From: Chitinophagales bacterium
GTDB lineage: Bacteria > Bacteroidota > Bacteroidia > Chitinophagales > Chitinophagaceae
Length of the DNA: 64,000 bases
Assembly (NCBI GenBank): GCA_025353485.1
Contig: JANXQO010000172.1
Coordinates: 1 to 64,000, forward strand
Direction of reading: 5' to 3'
Made by a program: the position numbers and the translations under genes. Under the pieces are notes generated by a model. It worked only from the letters and a program-made list of their open reading frames with translations, was not told the DNA's origin and did not search any database. Shown piece by piece: positions 9,870 through 19,641 of the stretch. Numbering within the stretch: the stretch's first letter is position 1; each line of letters starts with the position of its first letter.

Positions 9870-11273
9870 ATGAAAAAAATATTTCTCATTCTTTTATTAC
9901 CATTTGCTTTATATGCACAAAATAGTAAATCACTTTTTGATGCATACATGCAAGCTCAAACTAATTTATATGGGTTCAACGGCAATGTGCTGGTTGTAAA
10001 AAACGGACATGTAATTTATAAGAAATCTTTTGGGTATGCTGATTACAACACAAAAAGAAAATTAGACAGTAACAGCATTTTTGATTGTGGCTCTATTGCC
10101 AAAGAATTTACCGCCATGGGAATTCTGTTGTTGAAAGACAAGGGTATGATCAACTACACAGATACGCTCAGAAAATTCTTTCCTGAACTACCGTATACTA
10201 ATATCACCATACAACAACTGCTTACCCATACTTCTGGCATGCCTAACGGATTCGCAGTAGTATCAAAATATTTTGATCACGACAAGATTGCCTCCAATGA
10301 TGATTTGATTCGTTTGCTGGCTCAGGAAAAGCCACCCGTTTTATTTAAACCCGGCGAAAACATGATGTATTCCGGAACTGCATTCAACTTGCTGGCATCC
10401 ATAATAGAAAAGATCTCCGGGCAACCCTATAAAAAATACATGGAAGAAAAGATTTTTAAGCCATTGGGAATGGTGCATACCATGGTTGCCAATGGCCCCC
10501 GGTCAGAAAAAAATATTCCCGGTTACGCTTATGGGTATGTGTATTCTGATAGTTTGAAAAAGTATGTACGGGCTGATAGTCTGCAGTCGTCCGGGTGGAC
10601 AAGCTACCTGGCTGGTATTACAGGAGAAGGGATAATTATTTCTACAACGGGAGATCTTTTAAAATGGGATCGTGCTCTCAGGAACCATAGCTTACTTACA
10701 GAAACTACCCAAGAGGCAATGCTTTCTAAACAGGCTGAAAGAAATACCGTTCCAAAAGTTAGCTTCGGTTACGGAATAAGAGTTGGAAAAAATGATTTCG
10801 GGAATTATATTTTTCATAACGGAAGCTGGCCAGGGTATATCAGCATGCTTATACGTTATACAAATGAGGATGTAACAGCAATTGTTCTATCCAATAATGA
10901 ATCACATTCAGAGTTTATTGCCGATGCTTTAGTAGCTATCGTCTTAAATAAAAAATTTGTAATGCCTTACGTTCATAAAGAGACTTTGATAAACACTGCT
11001 CCTGATAAATATATTGGCAAGTATATGATGCAGCTCAACAGGCCTCCGTATATGGTTACATTTCCAATAGAGATAATTATAAAAAATAATAAATTATTCA
11101 TTCATCCGCAAGCTGGCCCTGACGTAGAATTGAAACAGGAGTCTGAGACAAAATTCTTTTTTGCTGATGGCACTGACCAGCAAATAGAATTTGAAACAGA
11201 CAACAGTGACAAACATGTTAGTGTATGGCATATTGCATGGGGAGTTAAAAAAGAAATGAAAAAAACTGATTGA
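9870..11273 (+). CDS. Serine hydrolase (beta-lactamase/class C PBP family)
   Basis: SxxK (SIAK), YSG motif, HTSGMPNG. Confidence 0.85.
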   Translation: MKKIFLILLLPFALYAQNSKSLFDAYMQAQTNLYGFNGNVLVVKNGHVIYKKSFGYADYNTKRKLDSNSIFDCGSIAKEFTAMGILLLKDKGMINYTDTLRKFFPELPYTNITIQQLLTHTSGMPNGFAVVSKYFDHDKIASNDDLIRLLAQEKPPVLFKPGENMMYSGTAFNLLASIIEKISGQPYKKYMEEKIFKPLGMVHTMVANGPRSEKNIPGYAYGYVYSDSLKKYVRADSLQSSGWTSYLAGITGEGIIISTTGDLLKWDRALRNHSLLTETTQEAMLSKQAERNTVPKVSFGYGIRVGKNDFGNYIFHNGSWPGYISMLIRYTNEDVTAIVLSNNESHSEFIADALVAIVLNKKFVMPYVHKETLINTAPDKYIGKYMMQLNRPPYMVTFPIEIIIKNNKLFIHPQAGPDVELKQESETKFFFADGTDQQIEFETDNSDKHVSVWHIAWGVKKEMKKTD

Positions 11274-11314
11274 AATTTTAAATTTGTTTAAATCATTCCG
11301 ATAACTATCCGGGA

Positions 11315-11707
11315 TTACAGACCAAGTTCCTTTGCAGGGTCCCAAAACAATTTTTCAAAACTAATAATAGTATCTTCTTCAACTATTATTTTTTCTTTTG
11401 CAAGAAGCTCTTCCATTAAGGTTGGCGTTGCAAAATGCGCTTTGCCACTAAGCATTCCATTTCTGTTTACAACCCTGTGAGCCGGCACTTTCAGTTTGGC
11501 AGAATGTGCTGCATTCATTGCCCAGCCTACCATCCGGGCAGATAATTTTGTGCCCAGATAATTGGCAATTGCACCATAAGATGTAACCCTGCCTTTAGGG
11601 ATTTGCCGGACTACCCCATACACATCTTCAAAAAAACTGTATTCTTTATTCAGGGTTCCTGGCTTCTCAGCTGGTTTTTTAAGTAAGTTATTTTTTAATT
11701 TTTTCAT
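11315..11707 (-). CDS. MGMT/alkyltransferase-like (ATL) protein, catalytic Cys replaced by Ala
   Basis: IPKGRVTSYGAIA and VPAHRVV where methyltransferases have PCHRV. Confidence 0.85.
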   Translation of the reverse strand: MKKLKNNLLKKPAEKPGTLNKEYSFFEDVYGVVRQIPKGRVTSYGAIANYLGTKLSARMVGWAMNAAHSAKLKVPAHRVVNRNGMLSGKAHFATPTLMEELLAKEKIIVEEDTIISFEKLFWDPAKELGL

Positions 11708-11882
11708 CTTCTCTTAAAGATAATAATTTACTTCTTTCAGGCTCTGTAACATTTTCATAATTGTATGGGCAATGCCTGCATCCATTGCCACAACATGTCC
11801 CTCTTTGTAAAAGATATTTTTCTGTAAATACTAATAGCCCGCTTGCATCAAAATAATATTCTTCACCTTCAATTAATTCCAT
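11688..11882 (-). CDS. Small Cys-rich protein (DUF5522-like)
   Basis: CCGNGCRHCPYNYENV motif. Confidence 0.7.
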   Translation of the reverse strand: MELIEGEEYYFDASGLLVFTEKYLLQRGTCCGNGCRHCPYNYENVTEPERSKLLSLREDEKIKK

Positions 11883-11914
11883 AATAAATTTAATTCTGGC
11901 ATCGGTTTATTAAC

Positions 11915-12622
11915 TCATGTTTTCTGAGGTGAAAAAATCGTATTTAATTTTTCATCATTATCCTCTATTGTTTCAGGAAGCGAAAAGCATAAATAAAAAA
12001 TAGTATTGCTTTTCGCAATGTCCATGCTTTCGTAATGTGTTTTAATTTTTAGTTCGGCTGTAATGTTCTCATTTTTATAAAGATCATTAATATCAGAAAC
12101 AGTTTTTAAATCATATAAGTCTATCACTGTTTTGGTAAAATGATAAAGATCCGGCGAATCTGTCTTAAGATGTATTAGTCCATTGGGTTTTAAGAATTGA
12201 GTATACAATCTCAAAAATTTTGGATGCGTTAATCTTTTTCTTGTTTTTGATTTACGCAAATACGGATCGGGGAAGGTTATCCATATTTCAGCGACCTCAT
12301 TTTTACTAAAATATTGGTTTATCTTATTTATCTGTGTTCTTAAAAAACCAACATTCATCATTTTACAGGCCAAAGCAATTTTAGCTCCTGCCCACATTCT
12401 GTTGCCTTTTATGTCAACACCTATAAAATTTTTATCCAAATAGAGTTTCCCCAATCCAACTGTATATTCTCCTTTACCACATGCCAGTTCTAAAATAATT
12501 GGATTATCATTTTTAAAAAATTCATTCCATTTTCCCTGCATGTTTTCAGGGTACTCCATCACGTTTGCAAATGATTTTATTTCTTTAAAACGAATAAGTT
12601 TTTTTTGTGCCATGGCTTGCAA
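11915..12622 (-). CDS. trmB: tRNA (guanine-N7-)-methyltransferase
   Basis: ELACGKGEYTVGLG, IWITFPDPYLRKSKTRKRLTHPKFL; start probably the second Met. Confidence 0.93.
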   Translation of the reverse strand: MQAMAQKKLIRFKEIKSFANVMEYPENMQGKWNEFFKNDNPIILELACGKGEYTVGLGKLYLDKNFIGVDIKGNRMWAGAKIALACKMMNVGFLRTQINKINQYFSKNEVAEIWITFPDPYLRKSKTRKRLTHPKFLRLYTQFLKPNGLIHLKTDSPDLYHFTKTVIDLYDLKTVSDINDLYKNENITAELKIKTHYESMDIAKSNTIFYLCFSLPETIEDNDEKLNTIFSPQKT

Positions 12623-12751
12623 AAGTAAATGAGTAGTTCTTAAAAAATAAAACTGTGCTAAAATTTATAACTATAATAAAAGTGAATAACGAAGTTGTTT
12701 AAGTTTGCACCAAACCAATAGAATGAAACCCATTGCCTTAAAATTTCTGAT

Positions 12752-13258
12752 ATGATAAAAACTGCGCTGGCAATTCTTTTATTTATTTTATTCAATTCTT
12801 CATTTGCCCAACATATTCAATACAGGGATAAAAAAAAGCCGGTGGCTAAAACAGTTGATCCCATTCCGCAGCCAATTCCTGTTCCTGATAATACCATTAA
12901 AGTAATGCCTGTTATTGCAGATACCAATAAGGTTTTAACTAAAAGCAGGGTAGCTTTTACAATGAACCCCCGCCCCAAAAAACTGTATGTTGAAGAACAG
13001 AATATGTGTAATTTGTTGTCACGTCCTGAGATTGCCCCAACACTTCCCATTGTAATAAATAAAGTTTCTCCGGAGATGGTTGCAATGTTAAAGAAAAGAT
13101 ACGAAGGCCGTTTATACAGTATCACCGCTCTCAATATGTTTGATGAGAGATTGAAATATAAATTAAAGATCTGCGATAAAGACAATGGCAAATTCCGCAG
13201 TGAGTATCTTGATAAAGATGCGAATGTTGTAAACGATCCCGATTTTGATTATCAATAA
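12752..13258 (+). CDS. Hypothetical secreted protein
   Basis: ORF with N-terminal signal peptide; no family recognised. Confidence 0.6.
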   Translation: MIKTALAILLFILFNSSFAQHIQYRDKKKPVAKTVDPIPQPIPVPDNTIKVMPVIADTNKVLTKSRVAFTMNPRPKKLYVEEQNMCNLLSRPEIAPTLPIVINKVSPEMVAMLKKRYEGRLYSITALNMFDERLKYKLKICDKDNGKFRSEYLDKDANVVNDPDFDYQ

Positions 13259-13274
13259 TTACAAGGGAGGGAAA

Positions 13275-13805
13275 TTATTCACAAAGTTGGATAGTATTTG
13301 CCACCTGAGTGCTGAACTGTATCTTATTTACTTTAGCAACTTTATTATAATAGAGGATCAATACACCATAAGCTGTTTTAAAAGCATCCCAGCTCACGTC
13401 TTTTATTTGCGGCTGCCCCAACCATTTAAATAAACTATTTCGTGACGCTCCTATTAAAGGGATGCTTAAGTGACCTTTAAAGGCAGGGCCTATTTCTACA
13501 TAATCACGGCCCGTATAGAAATATATATCCCTGTCTTTATAAAAAACACCCCCACCGCATTTAGACGAATTGCCTTCTTCTTCAAAACTGGTGAAGCACG
13601 GAAATTTAAGTTTGATCTGTCCGACAGTGGAAGTTGGAACAATAGCTCCGTTAACTATTCCATCCAGTATATCAATACTGATAACTGGACAAATGGGTGT
13701 TGTTTTTAATTGAGCCGAAGTAACGGTACATGATAACAAGAAGAAAAGAGAGGCAATAAACCCTTTCATATAAATATTAATTTGATCCGACGAAAAAGTA
13801 GACAC
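13275..13805 (-). CDS. Hypothetical secreted protein (true start likely internal, MKGFIASLFFLLS)
   Basis: ORF with signal peptide. Confidence 0.6.
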   Translation of the reverse strand: MSTFSSDQINIYMKGFIASLFFLLSCTVTSAQLKTTPICPVISIDILDGIVNGAIVPTSTVGQIKLKFPCFTSFEEEGNSSKCGGGVFYKDRDIYFYTGRDYVEIGPAFKGHLSIPLIGASRNSLFKWLGQPQIKDVSWDAFKTAYGVLILYYNKVAKVNKIQFSTQVANTIQLCE

Positions 13806-13906
13806 CCGATATAAAGCAAATTCCTTGCTAACTTGTATTAGCGTTTAGTTATCTTCCTGAAGAAAAATTTTGAAAAGAAATGCCTGATTAGTGAAGCTCA
13901 TATAAA

Positions 13907-13951
13907 TAAAAAACCGTTAACACTTTGGTTATAAAATGTTAACGGTTTTTT
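13907..13951. terminator. Bidirectional intrinsic terminator downstream of the tRNA-like RNA
   Basis: AAAAAACCGTTAAC...GTTAACGGTTTTTT, 10-bp perfect stem with A/T tracts on both sides. Confidence 0.85.
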
Positions 13952-13954
13952 AAG

Positions 13955-14125
13955 CTGTAGGGGGAGGGATCGAACCTCCACGAGGCAGTTAGCTATAGCA
14001 CAAAGTTCAGTGGTCGACCCTGGTCGAATCAGTATTGCTACCGAGACGGCTCTATGCTACGTTTGTCCTGTTATCCTCACCCCCGAGACAAGAGGGTATG
14101 TCTGCCAAAATTTCATCACCCCACA
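13955..14125 (-). ncRNA. tRNA-like RNA with 100-nt structured variable region, Leu-like D arm and anticodon-position GUC
   Basis: Acceptor TGTGGGG/CCCTACA (7 bp), D arm TG-ATG-AAATTTTGGCAGA-CAT, anticodon-like stem CCCTC-TTGTCTC-GGGGG, T arm GGAGG-TTCGATC-CCTCC; followed by terminator. Confidence 0.8.
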
Positions 14126-14148
14126 ATTTTTAAGAACTTTGTAAAGTA

Positions 14149-14156
14149 CAAATCTA
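14149..14156 (-). promoter_or_regulatory. Candidate Bacteroidota -7 promoter element (TAnnTTTG) for the tRNA-like RNA
   Basis: TAGATTTG on minus strand, 23 nt upstream of the mature 5' end; no well-spaced -33 TTTG seen. Confidence 0.4.
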
Positions 14157-14263
14157 AAATAAGTTCTAATTATAAAGAAATAAATCAAAATAAATTTAAA
14201 AAAAATACGTTTCATTCAATAATTGTGTGTTTATTTAAATACTTTCAAAAATTGATATACTAA

Positions 14264-14737
14264 ATGGCAGCCAAATTAAATCTTGACAAATTAGATCTCC
14301 AGATAATTCATGAAATGCTTCATGGAGATGACCTTCCTTATGCCGAGTTAGGCAAAAAATTATTCGTTAGCGGAGGTACAATCCATGTTCGTATAAAAAA
14401 ACTGGAAGAACTTGGGATTGTACAAGGAAAAAAAATTAGGGTAGATCTAAAGCAATTGGGATATGATATCACTGCTTTTGCGGGAATTTTTTTAGAAAAA
14501 AGTTCTTTGTACGATGCAGTTGCAAAAGAACTTGAACGCATTCCGGAGATTGTAAGATTGAATTATACAACTGGTAATTACAGTATGTTTATTGAAATAG
14601 TTTGTAAAGACATAAACCAGCTTCGCTCAATTTTACATGACGATCTACAAAATATAAAAGGGATAGAAAGAACAGAAACATTTATTTCTTTAGATGAAGG
14701 ATTCAACAGGAATGTACAAATTGCTTCTAAAGAATAA
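14264..14737 (+). CDS. Lrp/AsnC family transcriptional regulator
   Basis: N-terminal HTH plus AsnC ligand-binding domain. Confidence 0.88.
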   Translation: MAAKLNLDKLDLQIIHEMLHGDDLPYAELGKKLFVSGGTIHVRIKKLEELGIVQGKKIRVDLKQLGYDITAFAGIFLEKSSLYDAVAKELERIPEIVRLNYTTGNYSMFIEIVCKDINQLRSILHDDLQNIKGIERTETFISLDEGFNRNVQIASKE

Positions 14738-14745
14738 ATAATCTC

Positions 14746-15846
14746 TCACATTTTCCCTCTCACATCAAGTGCATCTCTTAAACCATTTCCTAAAAGATTA
14801 AAAGCTAATACAAGAATCATTATTGCAAAGCCGGGAGCCAGCGCCAGCATTGGATTATGCGTAATGATGAAGTTGTAATTTTCTTTTATCATTAATCCCC
14901 AGCTTGGTTGCGGCGGCTGTACACCTACTCCTAAAAAACTTAAACCTGCTTCTACAATAATTGCAGTAGCAAAGTTGGATGCGGCAATAACAATCACAGG
15001 TCCCAAAACATTTGGTAAAATGTGCTGTACAATTATTCTCATATCTTTTAAGCCCAATGCTTTTGCTGCCTGTATATATTCCATCTCTCTTAGCGCTATC
15101 ACCTGCCCACGTATAAGCCTTGCAACAGAAACCCACATCGTTAACCCGACTGCAATAAAAATTTGCCAGAAGCCTTTGCCCAAAGCAAGTGTGATACCAA
15201 AAACCAATAATAATGTTGGAATGCTCCAAATAACATTAATGAGCCACATAATAATAGTATCAGTTTTGCCGCGAAAATATCCTGCAAGCGAACCGAGAAT
15301 AATTCCTATAGTAAGAGAAATTAAAACTGTTATTAAACCCACAGCCAGGCTTACTCTTATACCAACTATCAAACGGCTTAAAATATCTCTGCCAAATCTA
15401 TCAGTGCCAAGCCAAAAAGTTTTTGAAACAATATAATTTTCGGATGGCAACTTTGATTTTGGAATAGTTATTCTATCCTCTACGCCATCATCAATAAATT
15501 TTTGAATAATAACGGAGTCGCCATTTTGTTGATACCCGTTTATTGGGATCAAATTAAATGCATCTTCTTTTCCATACAATAATCTTTTAAAAAAATCAGT
15601 ATGAGGTATATCTTTTTCTTTTTTTGTTTTGATGAATTCTTTTTTATAGCCGGGTTTTTTTGCCTGTATCTCTACAATTTGTCTGTCTGCATTTGGTGTG
15701 GAATCGTTAGCAATAAAGTATGCAAATATGCCGGTGAGGATGGATAAAAAAATTATCACTAATCCAAACATTGCACCTTTATTCTTTTTTAAACGCCGCC
15801 ATGCGTTTTGAGAAAATGAGAATGACGGGTGAGTAAGTTTGCTCAT
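14746..15846 (-). CDS. ABC transporter permease (DppC/OppC family)
   Basis: WLGTDRFGRDILSRLIVGIRVSL, EAGLSFLGVGVQPPQPSWG. Confidence 0.92.
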   Translation of the reverse strand: MSKLTHPSFSFSQNAWRRLKKNKGAMFGLVIIFLSILTGIFAYFIANDSTPNADRQIVEIQAKKPGYKKEFIKTKKEKDIPHTDFFKRLLYGKEDAFNLIPINGYQQNGDSVIIQKFIDDGVEDRITIPKSKLPSENYIVSKTFWLGTDRFGRDILSRLIVGIRVSLAVGLITVLISLTIGIILGSLAGYFRGKTDTIIMWLINVIWSIPTLLLVFGITLALGKGFWQIFIAVGLTMWVSVARLIRGQVIALREMEYIQAAKALGLKDMRIIVQHILPNVLGPVIVIAASNFATAIIVEAGLSFLGVGVQPPQPSWGLMIKENYNFIITHNPMLALAPGFAIMILVLAFNLLGNGLRDALDVRGKM

Positions 15847-15881
15847 TATTTATTAAGACAATTTACAAATAGACAATTTAA

Positions 15882-17024
15882 TCATTTCACTTTTCTTTCC
15901 TTCCATTTATAAGAGCCAAATTTACCAAGCCATCCGGCAACGATAGTGTACAATATGTGAAAGGGCTGTGCTAACGGAAACCACCACAAAAGTTTTTCCT
16001 TTTTAAAAAATCTGGCAACAGGGTAAAGAAAAAATAATTCAACTATAGTTTTTCCAATAATCACTCCTATAAACCAAAAGAATAGGTAAGAATAAAAAAC
16101 AGAAATAATACCGAGAAATAAAATCCAAAAATTAAATAGGTAAACCAATACTAATACAGCCGTAACCCTTTTATCAGTGTATTTGTCTGCCTTGCTTGCC
16201 CACCGTATTCTTTGATTAAGAAATTCTTTCAGTGTCTTGGCTGGCTTTGTTTTCACAATGGCATCAGGGGACTTTAAAAATAAAACTTTGTCAGGATAAC
16301 CTGCAGATATTTTATGCATCAGCAGCATATCGTCTCCGCTGGCGATATTGTCTATCCCTTTAAAACCGCCAACTTCTAAAAAGATTTTTTTTTCATAAGT
16401 AAGATTTGCCCCATTGCACATGCTGTGAAATTTTTTATAAACCGATGCACCCGTAATACCCTGCAAGGTCATAAAGTCGAGAGACTGGAATATTTTTAAA
16501 AAATTATTTTCTCCATAATAAGATACCGGTGCTGCAATAAAAACAGGGTTATTTTCCTTATAAAAAGAAGCGATTGTTTGCAGCCATAAATTGGGAACAA
16601 TGCAATCTGCATCAGTAGTAACTATCAATTCTCCTTTTGCTTTTGATATTGCCATCTCAATTGCTTTCTTTTTATAAGAATTTATTTTTTCTCCTTCTAT
16701 GGAATCCTTTAAAGAAAGTAGTGAAACATTTTTTTCAGCAAATGAGTTTACAATTTTGGCTGTCTGGTCATTAGAAAAATCATCAATTACAATTACTTCA
16801 AATAAGTTTTCGGGGTAAGTTTGAGCAATAACTGATTCAAGGCAAGCCTGTATATTTTCTTCCTCATTTCTTGCAGGGATAATAACTGAAATAGTTACCA
16901 ATGGCCTGTTGCCAATGGCCTGCTGCCAATGGCCAGTTGGAATTTGCATCCAGCTTTGGCGATAGTAAATAATGAGGCAGGCATAAATAACAAAAAGAAA
17001 TATGGTAACTGTTATAACGGTCAT
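15882..17024 (-). CDS. Family 2 glycosyltransferase, membrane-bound
   Basis: VSVIIPARNEEENIQACLESV-type motif, TDADC, QRIRWASK; start likely 17024 (ORF opens at 17099 but overlaps divergent MarR). Confidence 0.88.
   Translation of the reverse strand: MTVITVTIFLFVIYACLIIYYRQSWMQIPTGHWQQAIGNRPLVTISVIIPARNEEENIQACLESVIAQTYPENLFEVIVIDDFSNDQTAKIVNSFAEKNVSLLSLKDSIEGEKINSYKKKAIEMAISKAKGELIVTTDADCIVPNLWLQTIASFYKENNPVFIAAPVSYYGENNFLKIFQSLDFMTLQGITGASVYKKFHSMCNGANLTYEKKIFLEVGGFKGIDNIASGDDMLLMHKISAGYPDKVLFLKSPDAIVKTKPAKTLKEFLNQRIRWASKADKYTDKRVTAVLVLVYLFNFWILFLGIISVFYSYLFFWFIGVIIGKTIVELFFLYPVARFFKKEKLLWWFPLAQPFHILYTIVAGWLGKFGSYKWKERKVK
16898..16940. repeat. Three tandem 14-nt units CCAATGGCC(T/A)G(T/C)TG inside the GT2 CDS
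   Basis: Direct reading: CCAATGGCCTGTTG CCAATGGCCTGCTG CCAATGGCCAGTTGG. Confidence 0.85.
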
Positions 17025-17092
17025 TCTTAACAAAAATAAATTTTTACAATTCAAACAAAATATTATCTTTATGTAGTTGCATAAACAACTAT

Positions 17093-17539
17093 ATGCCAAA
17101 CAACCAATTTAAAAAAGGAGAACTTTATAGTTTTATCACCGGTAAGGCTTCCACTGCCATTGCAAGAAGACTGCAGAAAAATTTTAAGCAGTCTGGTTTG
17201 GATATTACGATTGAACAATGGAGTATTTTATATCATTTATGGAAGGAAGAAGGGCAAAGCCAGCAGCAATTGGGGGATGCAACTTTTCGTGATAAGCCAA
17301 GCATTACAAGGCTGGTAGATAATCTTGAGAAATTAAAATTGGTAAAAAGAGTTCCTTCAAAAGATGACAGAAGGATCAATCTTATTTATTTAACTAAAGA
17401 AGCAATCCAGTTACAGGAAAAATCGATGGAAGTGGCAAACCAAACGTTGAATGAAGCTTTAACCGGTGTAACAAACGGACAGATAGAAATTGCCAAAGAA
17501 GTTTTACATACAGTTTATGAAAATTTAAAAACCCTCTAA
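17093..17539 (+). CDS. MarR family transcriptional regulator
   Basis: Winged-helix: DKPSITRLVDNLEKLKLVKRVPSKDDRRINLIYLT. Confidence 0.9.
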   Translation: MPNNQFKKGELYSFITGKASTAIARRLQKNFKQSGLDITIEQWSILYHLWKEEGQSQQQLGDATFRDKPSITRLVDNLEKLKLVKRVPSKDDRRINLIYLTKEAIQLQEKSMEVANQTLNEALTGVTNGQIEIAKEVLHTVYENLKTL

Positions 17540-17580
17540 ATCTCCTGAAACCTTAGAATCATTAATTAAAAATTTATTTT

Positions 17581-19371
17581 ATGGATACTACAAAAACAAA
17601 CACATTGCTTAAAGGAGGAGAATGGCTTATTAAAGAAAGCAATGCTTTCGAAACTTTTACTCCGGAAGATTATACCGAGGAGCAAATTATGGTTCGTGAT
17701 ATGTGCTTACAATTTTTAAAAACAGAAGTAATTCCTGTTGTAGACAGGATAGATAAAATGGAGCCGGGGCTTATGCCGTCTTTAATGGAAAAGGCTGGTG
17801 AACAGGGTTTGCTGGGAGCTTCAGTACCCGAAGAATTAGGAGGGTTGGGGAAAGATTTTGTTACCTCTACATTAGTTAGTGAAGGTCTTGGGGGAGGATA
17901 TTCATTCAGCGTAGCAATGAGCGCTCATGCAGGTATTGGTACATTACCCATATTATATTTTGGAACAGAAGAGCAAAAGAAAAAATATATTCCAAAACTT
18001 GCTTCAGGAGAATGGAAAGGAAGCTATGGATTAACAGAACCCAATAGCGGCAGTGATGCCCTGGGCGCAAAAACAACAGCTACCCTTTCTGCTGATGGAA
18101 AACATTATTTGTTGAACGGACAAAAATGCTGGATAACAAATGGAGGCTTCGCAGATGTTTACACTGTGTTCGCAAAAATAGATGGAGATAAATTCACAGC
18201 ATTTATTATGGAGAGAGGAATGGAAGGTTTTACCCAGGGACCGGAAGAACATAAAATGGGAATTAAAGGATCGTCAACTGTTCAATTGTATTTTCAGGAT
18301 TGTAAAGTACCTGTAGAAAATGTTTTGGGAGAGATTGGCAAAGGCCACATCATCGCCTTTAATATTTTAAATATCGGAAGATTAAAATTAGGCTCCGCAG
18401 CTATAGGCGGTTCTAAAATGGCCTTGTCCGATTCAATTGAATATGCAAACACAAGGGAACAATTTAAAACTCCCATTTCTACATTCGGTGCAATAAAACA
18501 TAAGATAGCCGAAATGGCAATAAAAATCTATGCAGATGAAAGCGCATTGTACCGCACTGCAAAATGGATAGATGAAAAAGAACACGAATTACTAACTGCC
18601 GGTAAACCCTTTAATGAAGCGCTTCTTGGCGCTGCAGAAGAATTTGCAATTGAATGTGCAATGCTAAAAGTTCATGGAAGTGAAGTGCTTGATTATACAG
18701 TTGACGAAGGTGTGCAGATACATGGCGGTAATGGATACAGTGATGAATATTTAATAAGCAAAGCATACAGGGATAGCCGCATAAACCGCATTTATGAAGG
18801 AACAAATGAGATAAACCGCTTGCTTACTGTTGATATGATATTAAAACGTGCGATGAAGGGAAAACTTGACCTGATGGGCCCTGCAATGAATGTTCAAAAA
18901 GAATTAATGAGTATTCCGGAAGTTGGAAATGATGATGAAGATTCTTTTGCCAATGAAAGAAAAGCAATAGTTAATTTGAAGAAAGCAATATTAATGACAG
19001 CCGGTGCCGCAGTACAAAAGCTAATGACGAATCTGCAAAACGAGCAGGAGATATTAATGAATATTGCAGACATGATGATAGAGGCTTTTGTTGCAGAAGG
19101 TTTATTATTAAGAGTAATGAAAATGAGTGACAAGAATGGTGAAGCATCATCACAAAATCAAATTGATATCATGCATTGTTATCTAAATGATGCAATTGAT
19201 AAAGTAAACAAATCGGGTAAGGAAGCTATCAATGCCTTTGCCACAGGTGATGAGCAAAGAATGATGTTGCTTGGACTAAAGCGTTTTACAAAGGCAGATC
19301 CCTTTAACAGCAAAGATGCAAGAAGAAGAATTGCTGATAAGCTGATTGCAGAAGGAAAGTATTGCTGGTAG
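17581..19371 (+). CDS. Acyl-CoA dehydrogenase
   Basis: YGLTEPNSGSDA, QIHGGNGYSDEY..YRDSRINRIYEGTNEI. Confidence 0.95.
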   Translation: MDTTKTNTLLKGGEWLIKESNAFETFTPEDYTEEQIMVRDMCLQFLKTEVIPVVDRIDKMEPGLMPSLMEKAGEQGLLGASVPEELGGLGKDFVTSTLVSEGLGGGYSFSVAMSAHAGIGTLPILYFGTEEQKKKYIPKLASGEWKGSYGLTEPNSGSDALGAKTTATLSADGKHYLLNGQKCWITNGGFADVYTVFAKIDGDKFTAFIMERGMEGFTQGPEEHKMGIKGSSTVQLYFQDCKVPVENVLGEIGKGHIIAFNILNIGRLKLGSAAIGGSKMALSDSIEYANTREQFKTPISTFGAIKHKIAEMAIKIYADESALYRTAKWIDEKEHELLTAGKPFNEALLGAAEEFAIECAMLKVHGSEVLDYTVDEGVQIHGGNGYSDEYLISKAYRDSRINRIYEGTNEINRLLTVDMILKRAMKGKLDLMGPAMNVQKELMSIPEVGNDDEDSFANERKAIVNLKKAILMTAGAAVQKLMTNLQNEQEILMNIADMMIEAFVAEGLLLRVMKMSDKNGEASSQNQIDIMHCYLNDAIDKVNKSGKEAINAFATGDEQRMMLLGLKRFTKADPFNSKDARRRIADKLIAEGKYCW

Positions 19372-19443
19372 TCTTAACCTCCACCTCTATAACTTTTAAT
19401 ACGCAGAGTCTTTATCCTTCTCCAAACGGAGAGAGTTGTGAAG

Positions 19444-19641
19444 TTACTGAAGCTGCTTAAGCTTTTCGGTTTCTTTTTTCAGATCAACAAGAATACTTTT
19501 AATACTTTTCAGTTCTTCTTTATTTTCTTGCGTGGAAAGAGTTTTAATTCTGTCCTTTTGTTTTAGAATAAATAATTCCTTTTCTTTTTTAGACATTAAG
19601 TGGTATTTCGCTGCCTGTTCATTTAATTCATTTTTATTCAT
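19444..19641 (-). CDS. Small hypothetical coiled-coil protein
   Basis: 65-aa ORF overlapping by 8 nt (ATGAATAA) with upstream 57-aa ORF. Confidence 0.5.
   Translation of the reverse strand: MNKNELNEQAAKYHLMSKKEKELFILKQKDRIKTLSTQENKEELKSIKSILVDLKKETEKLKQLQ

Noticed and set aside
13955-14125. tmRNA, SRP RNA or group I intron-bearing tRNA as explanation
   Set aside because: Too short for tmRNA or a group I intron, no tag-peptide frame or group I core seen, and the insert lies in the variable region rather than the anticodon loop; still needs Infernal
14054-14263. 69-aa ORF on the plus strand
   Set aside because: Runs antisense through the tRNA-like RNA; no recognizable protein features
14855-15229. 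124-aa minus ORF inside the ABC permease
   Set aside because: Out-of-frame shadow of a clearly coding gene
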